Below are positions 1 through 7,564 of a DNA stretch of 64,000 bases, piece by piece; position 1 is the stretch's first letter, and every line of letters starts with the position of its first letter. Source of the stretch: Shinella sp. PSBB067. Its GTDB lineage: Bacteria > Pseudomonadota > Alphaproteobacteria > Rhizobiales > Rhizobiaceae. Location of the stretch: positions 1,116,001-1,180,000 of the forward strand of contig NZ_CP069303.1 in the NCBI RefSeq assembly GCF_016839145.1, read 5' to 3'. The notes below the pieces were generated by a model, which did not search any database, was not told the origin of the DNA, and was given only the letters and a program-made list of their open reading frames with translations. The position numbers were made by a program, and so were the translations under genes.

Positions 1-228
1 CTGATCCTGATGGACATCCAGCTTCCCGAGGTTTCCGGCCTGGAGGTCACCAAGTGGCTCAAGGAGGACGACGAGCTTCACGTCATCCCCGTGATCGCCG
101 TCACTGCCTTTGCGATGAAGGGCGACGAGGAGCGCATCCGCCAGGGCGGCTGCGAGGCCTATGTCTCCAAGCCGATCTCCGTCCCGAAGTTCATCGAGAC
201 CATCAAGACCTATCTGGGCGACGCGTGA
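1..228 (+). CDS. divK: Response regulator DivK (C-terminal part, 5' truncated by window)
   Basis: Single-domain response regulator of the DivJ/PleC-DivK-CtrA cell-cycle phosphorelay. The window begins inside the gene, so the phospho-acceptor Asp region is cut off. What is visible is the [11 protein letters not shown] segment just after the phosphorylation site, the conserved Thr in VIAVTAFAM and the conserved Lys in YVSKPI, then a stop with no output domain. pleD follows after 16 bases, the usual divK-pleD arrangement of alphaproteobacteria. The family is sure; the name rests on the pleD linkage and single-domain length. Confidence 0.9.
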   Translation: MILMDIQLPEVSGLEVTKWLKEDDELHVIPVIAVTAFAMKGDEERIRQGGCEAYVSKPISVPKFIETIKTYLGDA

Positions 229-244
229 GGCGGAGGGCAGCAGC

Positions 245-1612
245 ATGACGGCACGAATCCTCGTCGTCGACGACATCCCGGCCAATGTGAAGCTGCTCGA
301 GGCGCGGCTTCTGGCCGAGTATTTCGACGTGCTGACGGCCGAGAACGGCTACGATGCCCTGTCCATCTGCGAACGCACCCAGGTCGACCTCATCCTGCTC
401 GACGTCATGATGCCGGGCATCGACGGGTTCGAGGTCTGCGAGCGGCTGAAGGCCAATCCGCGCACCGCCCACATTCCCGTCGTCATGGTCACGGCCCTCG
501 ACCAGCCGTCCGACCGCGTGCGCGGCCTGAAAGCCGGTGCCGACGATTTCCTCACCAAGCCCGTCAACGACCTGCAGCTCATGGCGCGGGTGAAGAGCCT
601 CGTGCGCCTGAAGACGCTGACGGACGAATTGCGCCTGCGCGCGGCGACCGCCCATGCCATCTCCATGGAAGAAGGGCTCGACAGCAATCTCGGCGACGAG
701 CCGGGCGACGTGCTGCTCGTCGATGCCCGCGCGTCCTCGCAGGAGCGCATCGCGCGTGCATTGAAGCCGGTCGCGGACGTTACCTGCATGTCCGATCCGC
801 AGGCCGCGCTCTTCCAGGCGGCCGAAAGCAATTTCGAGCTCGTGATCGTCAACGCCAATTTCAACGACTACGATCCGCTGCGCCTATGCTCGCAGCTCCG
901 CTCGCTGGAGCGCACCCGATTCCTGCCGATCCTGCTCATCACGGAGCAGGGGGATGACGACATCGTCGTGCGCGCCCTGGACCTCGGCGTGACCGATTAC
1001 CTGATACGCCCGATCGACCCGAACGAGCTGATCGCCCGCAGCCTCACGCAGATCCGCCGCAAGCGCTGCAACGACCGCCTGCGCGCCAGCGTGCGCCAGA
1101 CGATCGAGCTCGCCGTCACCGATGGCCTGACGGGCCTGCACAACCGCCGCTACCTCGACAACCACATGAAGCTCTTGATCGACCGCGCGACGGCCCGGGG
1201 CCGCCCGCTCTCGATCTGCATGACGGACATAGACCGCTTCAAGCTGGTCAACGACACCTATGGCCACGATGCGGGCGATGCCGTGCTGCGCCAGTTCGCC
1301 AACCGCGTCCGCTCCGCCGTGCGCGGCGCCGACCTTGCCTGCCGCTATGGCGGGGAGGAGTTCGTGCTGGTCATGCCGGACACGTCCCGCGACATGGCGG
1401 CCGGCGTCGCCGAGCGCCTGCGCACCATCGTCGAGCGCGAACCGTTCCGCATCCCCGGCACGGATGTCGTGCTGCCGATCACGGCCTCTCTCGGCCTCGC
1501 CTCCATCCTGCCCGAAGGCGACAGCCCCGAGGCGTTGCTGAAGCGCGCCGACGCCGCGCTCTACGAGGCCAAGCGCTCCGGGCGCAACCGGGTCGTCGCC
1601 GCGGCCGCCTGA
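245..1612 (+). CDS. pleD: Diguanylate cyclase response regulator PleD
   Basis: Makes cyclic di-GMP from two GTP when phosphorylated; controls polar development and the motile-to-sessile switch. The 455-residue protein has a first receiver domain with phospho-Asp at D53 (LLDVMMP), a second receiver-like domain (about 155-270) in which the acceptor Asp is replaced (VNANF), and a C-terminal GGDEF domain with signature GGEEF. An RGAD inhibitory I-site lies five residues before it, so product feedback inhibition is expected. ATG at 245 is chosen because it follows a GGAGGG-type ribosome site and starts exactly at the receiver fold; a longer in-frame start at 161 would overlap divK. Confidence 0.95.
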   Translation: MTARILVVDDIPANVKLLEARLLAEYFDVLTAENGYDALSICERTQVDLILLDVMMPGIDGFEVCERLKANPRTAHIPVVMVTALDQPSDRVRGLKAGADDFLTKPVNDLQLMARVKSLVRLKTLTDELRLRAATAHAISMEEGLDSNLGDEPGDVLLVDARASSQERIARALKPVADVTCMSDPQAALFQAAESNFELVIVNANFNDYDPLRLCSQLRSLERTRFLPILLITEQGDDDIVVRALDLGVTDYLIRPIDPNELIARSLTQIRRKRCNDRLRASVRQTIELAVTDGLTGLHNRRYLDNHMKLLIDRATARGRPLSICMTDIDRFKLVNDTYGHDAGDAVLRQFANRVRSAVRGADLACRYGGEEFVLVMPDTSRDMAAGVAERLRTIVEREPFRIPGTDVVLPITASLGLASILPEGDSPEALLKRADAALYEAKRSGRNRVVAAAA

Positions 1613-2059
1613 CCGGCGCACGAAAAGGCATTGTCCACAGGCTTTTTCATATTTCGGACATTTGCTTTTGATTCCAGCCGCTTGCCTTCCGTTGAAGGTG
1701 TCCCGTCATTCCATGGGGCGCGGGACCGGATTCGGCGTCGAATCGTACTTTTCATTTTTGATGTTACTAATCAACGGCTTGCCCGGCGCGCAATTATTCC
1801 GTGTGCTTGTCGGGGAATTTCCTGGGTTGCAATGAGATCGCGTCTGGGTTGGGGAAGAGCGTGGCCGCGCCGTTGCCTTGCAGGGCGCAAGCGCCGTCCG
1901 ATGGAACAAAGCGGGACCCGGCGGTTAACTATGAGACAACGAGCCGGCGCGGGAGCGTTAAGAATTCGTTGATTTTTTTTCTTTTTAGCGCGATGCTCAA
2001 CTCATGGGCGGGAAACGTTCCCGCACAACCGGTTACCCCATGATGCTAGGTCCGCCGCA
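1613..2059. other. Intergenic region upstream of the RNA candidate
   Basis: About 450 bases after pleD with no convincing coding frame. It is richer in A/T than its surroundings and holds a T-rich tract at about 1973-1986. No clear promoter could be assigned, but this is where a promoter for the downstream RNA candidate would have to lie. Confidence 0.4.
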
Positions 2060-2175
2060 TCTCCTGGGTCGTGGGGTCGGTCGGTCAGCTACGACAAATA
2101 CGGAATCCTCGTGCCGTCGTCGTATCTGGCCGACCCCAGTTCAACGCCGCTCCCGGAAACGGGGGCGGCGTTTCG
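2060..2175 (+). ncRNA. Candidate structured small RNA between pleD and rpmG
   Basis: Two nested inverted repeats give a long hairpin: GGGGTCGG at 2073-2080 pairs with CCGACCCC at 2130-2137, and TACGAC at 2090-2095 pairs with GTCGTA at 2119-2124. It is followed at once by a second GC-rich hairpin (2143-2172, AACGCCGC with GCGGCGTT) ending in a short T run, as in a Rho-independent terminator. No ORF explains it. Trans-encoded sRNAs with this architecture occur in rhizobial intergenic regions; I recall one alpha-r family near pleD/rpmG but cannot verify a match. The ends given are approximate. Confidence 0.5.
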
Positions 2176-2220
2176 ATTCGCCCGGTTGCAGAAGGTTGCA
2201 GGGCCTGGCGCAAAAGAAAA

Positions 2221-2246
2221 GGCGCCGGACGTTTCCGTCCAGCGCC
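2221..2246 (-). terminator. Rho-independent terminator of rpmG
   Basis: Read on the minus strand it is a GC-rich stem of about 11 bp with a GAAA loop (one T-G wobble) followed by TTTTCTTTT. It lies 27 bases past the rpmG stop codon. Confidence 0.85.
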
Positions 2247-2273
2247 TTTGCGAACCTCAAAGGGCTCCCAGGA

Positions 2274-2441
2274 TCACTTGATCTTGGTTTCCTTGAATTC
2301 GACGTGCTTCTTGGCGACCGGGTCATACTTGGTCTTGGTCATCTTGTCCGTCATCGTACGGCTGTTCTTCGTGGTCACGTAGAAGAAACCGGTGTCGGCC
2401 GTCGACAGCAGCTTGATCTTGATGGTGGTAGCCTTGGCCAT
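2274..2441 (-). CDS. rpmG: 50S ribosomal protein L33
   Basis: Small protein of the large ribosomal subunit. The 55-residue protein starts [11 protein letters not shown] and has the family core [10 protein letters not shown] and the C-terminal [18 protein letters not shown], matching the usual 55-residue length. No CxxC pairs are present, so this is the zinc-independent type. The longer upstream frame is not part of it; ATG at 2441 gives the conserved N-terminus. A terminator follows, so it is probably monocistronic. Confidence 0.97.
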   Translation of the reverse strand: MAKATTIKIKLLSTADTGFFYVTTKNSRTMTDKMTKTKYDPVAKKHVEFKETKIK

Positions 2442-2535
2442 GGTCGTCCTGCCTTTATGAAAAACGAAGCCGCGGACAGCCAGTCTGCTCCACGGCTTTA
2501 AATCTGGGCGGAAACTACAAATCGCGCCCGAAAAG

Positions 2536-3720
2536 TCAAGCCTGTTTCGGCCGGAAAACCATCCGGAGCAGAGAAAGTACGAGGTAAAAGCCGAAGAAGG
2601 CGACGATCGCCCAGGCAAAACCGTCATTGCCGGAGACGTCCATCGCCGCGCCGATCGCCTGCGGGCCGATCACCGTGCCGACCGCATAGCAGAAGATGAA
2701 GGCGGCATTGGCGGCGGCAAGGTCCGCCCCGACGAGTCGCGAGCCGAGGTGGCTGAGGCCGATCGTATAAAGGCCCGCCACGCAGCCGCCCCACACGAGC
2801 AGCACCCCGGCCATCAGCAGCCAGGTGTGCGAGATGACCGGCAGGGAGAGCGAGCCGGCAAGGCCGATGGCGGCCATGATCGTCAGCAGGCTCCGGCGGT
2901 CGCGCATGCGGTCGGACAGGAGGCCGAGCGGAATCTGGAAGGCCATGTTGCCGACACCCATGACGGTGAGCAGCAGCGCGGCCTGCGCCTCGGAGAAGCC
3001 GGCGCGTGTGGCGTAGATCGGCAGGAGCGAGAGACCGCCCACCTGCACCGCACCGAAGATGAAGACGGCCGCGGTCGCCGTCGGCACGAGAAGGATGTAG
3101 CGCATGAAATGCAACTCCGGCTTCTCGTCGATGACGGGGCTCTCGCCGCGGGCGAGGAAGATGGGCACGGCGGCAAGCAGGATGATCATCGCGCCGAGCG
3201 CGAAGGGCAGCACGCCCTCGCTGCCGATCAGCGAGAAGAGGAGGGGGCCGGTGGCGAAGCCGAGCGAGAGCACCGTCGCGTAGATGCCGAGCACCAGCCC
3301 GCGCCGGCTCGGCGGCGCTGCCGCGTTGATCCAGAACTCCGAGAGGATGAAGAGCATGGTGGTCGCGCCGTGGAAGACGAGGCGCAGGGGAAACCACAGC
3401 CAGAAATTCTCGATGTAGTAGAAGCCGAGGCCGGAGATGGCGGCGAGCAGGATCGCGGCCAGCATCGTCGTCGAGGTGCCCCAGGCATGGGCGAGGCGCG
3501 TCGTGAAGGGCGCGGCGACCATGGCGGCGACGCCGGCCATCGCCGAGTTGATGCCGATCATCGTGGAGGAAATGCCGCGCTTTTCCATGATGATGGAGAG
3601 CAGCGGCAGGCCCAGCCCCATGGCGATGCCGACGGCGGAAATGGCGGCGATGGCTGCAACGAGAGACCGCCGGCGAATGTGTTCCCCCGGGCCGGCGGTA
3701 CCGGATTGCGGCTGCGTCAT
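2536..3720 (-). CDS. MFS transporter
   Basis: Major facilitator superfamily permease of 394 residues with about twelve hydrophobic segments, starting MTQPQSG and ending in a basic tail (MVFRPKQA). The loop between TM2 and TM3 and the central [14 protein letters not shown] motif (the G-x-L-x-D-R-x-x-R-R type loop between TM8 and TM9) are visible. It resembles the YcaD-like subgroup, but the substrate cannot be inferred. ATG at 3720 was preferred over an upstream in-frame start because the extra N-terminus is arginine/proline-rich and unlike a membrane protein. The Nudix gene ends 13 bases upstream, so the two are probably co-transcribed. Confidence 0.85.
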   Translation of the reverse strand: MTQPQSGTAGPGEHIRRRSLVAAIAAISAVGIAMGLGLPLLSIIMEKRGISSTMIGINSAMAGVAAMVAAPFTTRLAHAWGTSTTMLAAILLAAISGLGFYYIENFWLWFPLRLVFHGATTMLFILSEFWINAAAPPSRRGLVLGIYATVLSLGFATGPLLFSLIGSEGVLPFALGAMIILLAAVPIFLARGESPVIDEKPELHFMRYILLVPTATAAVFIFGAVQVGGLSLLPIYATRAGFSEAQAALLLTVMGVGNMAFQIPLGLLSDRMRDRRSLLTIMAAIGLAGSLSLPVISHTWLLMAGVLLVWGGCVAGLYTIGLSHLGSRLVGADLAAANAAFIFCYAVGTVIGPQAIGAAMDVSGNDGFAWAIVAFFGFYLVLSLLRMVFRPKQA

Positions 3721-3733
3721 ATGCGATCGATCC

Positions 3734-4396
3734 TCAAAGCAGATCCCGGTGGAAGCGCCCGCGCCGGGCGTAGTAGAGCGGCGCGGTTCTTCCGAAGGGC
3801 AGAGATTCGTCTTCCTGAATGCTTTTTTGAAGCTCTTCAAGGATCAACACGGTTATGTCGGGCATCTGGATGCCCTTATGGTCGAAAATATCCACCCAGC
3901 GCAGGTCCTCCAGCTCGTGGCTGGCGGTGGCGCCCGAGGGATCGACGCCCGCCTCGTCGGCAAAAAGCGTGAAGAAGCGCGTATCGAAGCGCCGCACCAT
4001 GCCGGCGGGCGTGATGGCCCGCGCAAGGAAGCGCAGGCTGGAGAGGTCGGGCCGGAAAGACAGCGCGCCCTCGCCGGGCTCGGCAAGCGGCGCTCCCACC
4101 GTGATGCCCGCCTCCTCGTGGAGCTCGCGCAGCGCCGCAACGCCAAGGGCGCGCAGGCGCGAATCGGAACATCGCGTGCCCGCGCGCATCGCAAGCCGTT
4201 CGCGGGCGAGCGGGTTCAGGGATCCGGCGACAGGCACCAGGCGATCGCCCGCATCCCGCCGTCCGCCGGGGAAGACGTAGAGATCCGGCATGAAGACATG
4301 TTTGCTGCTGCGCCGTCCGACCAGAACGCGAATGCTGCCTCCCGACCGATCGAGAAGCAGGATCGAGGCTGCGTCGACGGGCCGGATTGCGGTCAT
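3734..4396 (-). CDS. Nudix-family hydrolase
   Basis: Predicted pyrophosphohydrolase acting on a nucleoside diphosphate linked to another moiety. The 220-residue protein has a beta-rich start, a VFPGGRRDAGD segment at about 41-51 and the Nudix-box core RELHEEAG at 90-97, supplying the metal-binding glutamates. About 40 residues separate the PGG segment from the REL helix, longer than in minimal Nudix enzymes and like the NUDT19-type branch; the actual substrate is unknown. Its ATG overlaps the stop of the DUF983 gene by four bases (ATGA), indicating translational coupling. Confidence 0.85.
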   Translation of the reverse strand: MTAIRPVDAASILLLDRSGGSIRVLVGRRSSKHVFMPDLYVFPGGRRDAGDRLVPVAGSLNPLARERLAMRAGTRCSDSRLRALGVAALRELHEEAGITVGAPLAEPGEGALSFRPDLSSLRFLARAITPAGMVRRFDTRFFTLFADEAGVDPSGATASHELEDLRWVDIFDHKGIQMPDITVLILEELQKSIQEDESLPFGRTAPLYYARRGRFHRDLL

Positions 4397-4863
4397 GCGC
4401 TTCTGTCGCCGTAGGCGGCTTCTTCTTCCGGCTCGTCGGGCTTGTCGCCGAAGCCGTGCATCTTCAGGGCCCATTGCAGGCCGATCGTGCCGCCCTTGAC
4501 GGGCTGCAGCAGCAGGAGCGACAGGATGAGGGTGATCGGCGTCCATATGGCGAGATGCTGCCAGTTGGCAAGCGGCCAGACGAGGTCCGTCGCCATGTAG
4601 CCGCCAAGCACGATATGTCCCACGATGGTGATGACGAGATAGGGCGGCAGGTCGTCGGCCCGCTGGGGCGTGTAGTCTTCGCCGCAGGCGGCGCAGTGAT
4701 CGACCGGCTTGACATAGGCGCGGAAGAGGCGGCCGGAGCCGCAGGCCGGGCAGCGGCTCAGCATGCCCCGCTTGATGGAGCGGCCGACCGGGCGTTCCGC
4801 CGGCGTCGCGGCCGCGGCGTCTCCGAAATGCACCGTGCTGCCCTCGTTCTCGTTCGCCTGCAT
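4393..4863 (-). CDS. DUF983 family membrane protein
   Basis: A 156-residue protein with a zinc-ribbon-like N-terminal part (CPACGSGRLF and CAACGEDYTP, two CxxC pairs), then two hydrophobic segments (PYLVITIVGHIVLGGYMA and a stretch around LAIWTPITLILSLLLL). This is the DUF983 pattern found near Nudix and RNase R genes in alphaproteobacteria. Function is unknown. It heads a likely three-gene unit with the Nudix hydrolase (ATGA overlap) and the MFS transporter. Confidence 0.85.
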   Translation of the reverse strand: MQANENEGSTVHFGDAAAATPAERPVGRSIKRGMLSRCPACGSGRLFRAYVKPVDHCAACGEDYTPQRADDLPPYLVITIVGHIVLGGYMATDLVWPLANWQHLAIWTPITLILSLLLLQPVKGGTIGLQWALKMHGFGDKPDEPEEEAAYGDRSA

Positions 4864-4890
4864 CCTGTTTCCTTCCTGCGGTATCGACCT

Positions 4891-4992
4891 AGAGCATTTC
4901 CGCTTTTCTTCGAATCGCGAAAACGCTCTATCCTTTTGTTTCTACGCAATTCCGGACGCAAAACCGCTGCGCACTTTTGCTGGAATTGCTCT
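4891..4992. repeat. Palindromic intergenic repeat, family A
   Basis: Fills nearly the whole gap between rnr and the DUF983 gene. It begins AGAGCATTTCCGC and ends GGAATTGCTCT. The inner part has ATTCCGGACGCAAAACCGCTG and the run CGCACTTTTGC. A shorter related copy lies at 62572-62627 and a core fragment at 51281-51320. The organisation resembles rhizobial RIME-type mosaic elements. Confidence 0.75.
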
Positions 4993-7342
4993 AGCGTCTT
5001 CCACGCGGTGGGCGCGTGCCCGGCTGGTGTCGCGGCGCGCCGCCCTTGCGCCGGCCCGACTTGTGGAAGGAGCGGACCGCCGTCGGCATCTTGCGTCCCT
5101 CGCTGATCATGTCGAACCGGAGCGAGCCGGCGAGCGGCACCGCTTCGGCGAGCCGCACGCGCACTTCGTCCCCGAGACGGTAGCCGAGACCGGTCTTTTC
5201 ACCGGAAAGCGCCTGGTGGGCCTCGTCATAGATATAGTAGTCGCGCCCGAGCATCGATATAGGCACGAAACCGTCCGCACCATACTCCGGCAGGGTGACA
5301 AAAAGTCCCGCCTTGGTGACGCCCGAGACGCGGCCGTCGAATTCCTCGCCGACACGGCCGGCGAGGTGATGGGCGATCAGCCGGTCCACCGTGTCGCGTT
5401 CGGCCGCCATGGCGCGGCGCTCGAAGGTCGAGATTTCCGCGGCGATGTCGTCGAGCGCCGCTTCCTCGTCCGGCGTGATACCGCCCTCGCCGAGGCCGAG
5501 CGAACCCACCAGCGCCCGGTGCACGATCAGGTCGGCATAGCGGCGGATCGGCGAGGTGAAGTGGGCGTATTTCATCAGGTTCAGGCCGAAATGGCCGATA
5601 TTCTCCGGGCTGTAGATCGCCTGGCTCTGCGAGCGCAGCACCATCTCGCTGACCATCTGCTCGAACGGCTTGTCCTTGGCCTTGGCGAGGATGCCGTTGA
5701 AATGGTTGGAGCGCATGTTGCCGCCCTTGACGAGCGAGATGTCGAGCGTCTGGAGGAATTCGCGCAGCACCTCCTGCTTGGCAAGCGAGGGCGCGTCGTG
5801 CACGCGGTAGACGAGGACCTGCTTCCTCTTCTCCAGCGTCTCGGCGGCCGAAACGTTCGCCTGGATCATCATCTCCTCGATGAGCTTGTGCGCATCGAGC
5901 CGCGGCGGCACGAAGACCCGGTCGACGGTGCCGTCCTCCTTCAGGAGGATCTTGCGCTCCGGCATGTCGAGTTCGAGCGGCTGGCGGCGGTTCCGGCCGG
6001 CCGTCAGGATGCGGTAGGCCTGCCAGAGCGGCTTCAGGATCGTCTCGATGATCGGGCCGGTCTTGTCATCAGGCGCGCCGTCGATGGCGGCTTGCGCCTG
6101 CTGGTAGGAGAGCTTGGCCGCGCTCTTCATCATGATGCGGTGGAAGGTGTGGCCCGCTTTGCGGCCCTCATGCGAGAAGACCATGCGCACGGCGAGCGCC
6201 GGGCGGTCGACGCCTTCCTTCAGCGAGCAGAGGTCGTTGGAGATGCGCTCCGGCAGCATGGGCACCACGCGGTCGGGGAAATAGACCGAGTTGCCGCGCT
6301 TCAGCGCCTCGCGGTCGAGCGCCGATTTCGGGCGGACATAGTAGCTGACATCGGCGATGGCGACGGTGACGATCACGCCGCCCGGATTGTCGGGCGAGGG
6401 GTCCAGCTCGGCATAGACCGCGTCGTCGTGGTCCTTGGCGTCGGCCGGGTCGATGGTGATGAGCGGCAGGCTGCGCCAGTCCTCGCGATGCGACATGGTG
6501 GCCGGGCCGGCAGCCTCCGCCTCGCGGATGACGGCGTCGGGGAAGACATGGGGAATCCCGTGGGCGTGGATGGCGATCATCGAGATCGCCTTTTCCGAGG
6601 CGACCGAGCCGACCACGCCCTTGATCTGCGCGCGCGGCAGGCCGTAGCGGCCCATGCGCACAACGTCGATCTCCACGAGGTCGCCGTCCTTGGCGCCCGC
6701 CGTGAATTCCGGGTCGACCTCCATCTCCTCGCCGCGCCGGTCGATGGGCATGATGCGTCCGCCGCCGCCGGTCGTGGAGCGGAAGACGCCCATGCCGGAA
6801 TTCTTCTTCTTGTCGAGAACCTTGATGACGCGGCCCGTATAGGCCGGGCCGCCGCGTTCCTTCGCCGGGAAGATCTTCGCCAGGATCCGGTCGCCGAGCC
6901 CGGCCACCGGCGCCTTGTCCTTGCGCACGCCGCCCGACTGGCGGATGAGCACGGCGGGGGCGACGCCGGCATCGTCGAGCCATTCGGCGGGACGGCCGAT
7001 CAGCTCGCCGTCGACGTCGCGGGTGGTGATGTCGAGAACGGTGACGGGGGGCAGGGCGCCCGGCCGCACCAGCGACTTGCGGCGCTTTTCCAGCAGCCCG
7101 TCTTCCTCGAAGGATTTCAGGAGCGCCTTCAGTTCGACGCGCGCCTCGCCCTTGAGGCCGAAGGCCTTGGCGATCTCGCGCTTGGAGGCCTGTTCCGGAT
7201 TATCGGCGATGAAGCGCAGGAGAACGTCGCGCGGCGGGATGACGCCGTGGATGATCGGGGTGTCGTCGGCGGGCGGCAGGTCACGGCCCGCGCGGCCGGA
7301 CCGCCTCGTGTGTCCTGCCCGGCTGCGTGGTTCCTTCGTCAT
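4991..7342 (-). CDS. rnr: Ribonuclease R
   Basis: Processive 3'-5' exoribonuclease of the RNase II/R family that degrades structured RNA and takes part in rRNA and mRNA turnover. The 783-residue protein has an N-terminal winged-helix segment (REIAKAFGLKG), cold-shock domains, the RNB catalytic domain with the Asp cluster in ITIDPADAKDHDDAVYAE, the HFTSPIRRYADLIVHR signature, a C-terminal S1 domain and a basic tail (SGRRKGGAPRHQPGTRPPRGRR region) that would bind RNA. Length is normal. ATG at 7342 starts MTKEPRSR; the upstream frame extension comes from an intergenic repeat. Confidence 0.96.
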   Translation of the reverse strand: MTKEPRSRAGHTRRSGRAGRDLPPADDTPIIHGVIPPRDVLLRFIADNPEQASKREIAKAFGLKGEARVELKALLKSFEEDGLLEKRRKSLVRPGALPPVTVLDITTRDVDGELIGRPAEWLDDAGVAPAVLIRQSGGVRKDKAPVAGLGDRILAKIFPAKERGGPAYTGRVIKVLDKKKNSGMGVFRSTTGGGGRIMPIDRRGEEMEVDPEFTAGAKDGDLVEIDVVRMGRYGLPRAQIKGVVGSVASEKAISMIAIHAHGIPHVFPDAVIREAEAAGPATMSHREDWRSLPLITIDPADAKDHDDAVYAELDPSPDNPGGVIVTVAIADVSYYVRPKSALDREALKRGNSVYFPDRVVPMLPERISNDLCSLKEGVDRPALAVRMVFSHEGRKAGHTFHRIMMKSAAKLSYQQAQAAIDGAPDDKTGPIIETILKPLWQAYRILTAGRNRRQPLELDMPERKILLKEDGTVDRVFVPPRLDAHKLIEEMMIQANVSAAETLEKRKQVLVYRVHDAPSLAKQEVLREFLQTLDISLVKGGNMRSNHFNGILAKAKDKPFEQMVSEMVLRSQSQAIYSPENIGHFGLNLMKYAHFTSPIRRYADLIVHRALVGSLGLGEGGITPDEEAALDDIAAEISTFERRAMAAERDTVDRLIAHHLAGRVGEEFDGRVSGVTKAGLFVTLPEYGADGFVPISMLGRDYYIYDEAHQALSGEKTGLGYRLGDEVRVRLAEAVPLAGSLRFDMISEGRKMPTAVRSFHKSGRRKGGAPRHQPGTRPPRGRR

Positions 7343-7384
7343 GGCAAAGCGATCCGATGGGAAATGAGACGTGAGCCGCATGCT

Positions 7385-7515
7385 CCCTTCTCCCCTCGGG
7401 GAGAAGGTGCCGGCAGGCGGATGAGGGGGCGTGAGGGTTGGGTTTGGTCGGAGAGCGCCGCGGCTTTCCCCCTCATCCGACCCTTCGGGCCACCTTCTCC
7501 CCGAGGGGAGAAGGA
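7385..7515. repeat. Large inverted repeat, family B (RIME-like)
   Basis: Two imperfect inverted arms flank a central spacer between rnr and topA. The left arm (7385-7429) has CCTTCTCCCCTCGGGGAGAA followed by GGTGCCGGCAGGCGGATGAG; the right arm (7468-7515) is the near reverse complement. A related copy lies at 19784-19901. The arms share the GCCGGCAGGCGG core with rhizobial RIME-type elements. Confidence 0.8.
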
Positions 7516-7564
7516 GAGCGGCGCCGTCTTGGCCGTCCACGCGAACCCTTGGCGAGCCATGGCG

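Noticed and set aside
1613..2060. Possible coding gene after pleD
   Set aside because: Frames there have no conserved motif, lack ribosome sites and contain the RNA candidate or T-rich tracts.
2749..3972. A 407-codon plus-strand frame antisense to the MFS gene
   Set aside because: Composition-driven frame (His/Arg/Glu-rich) opposite a clear membrane protein.
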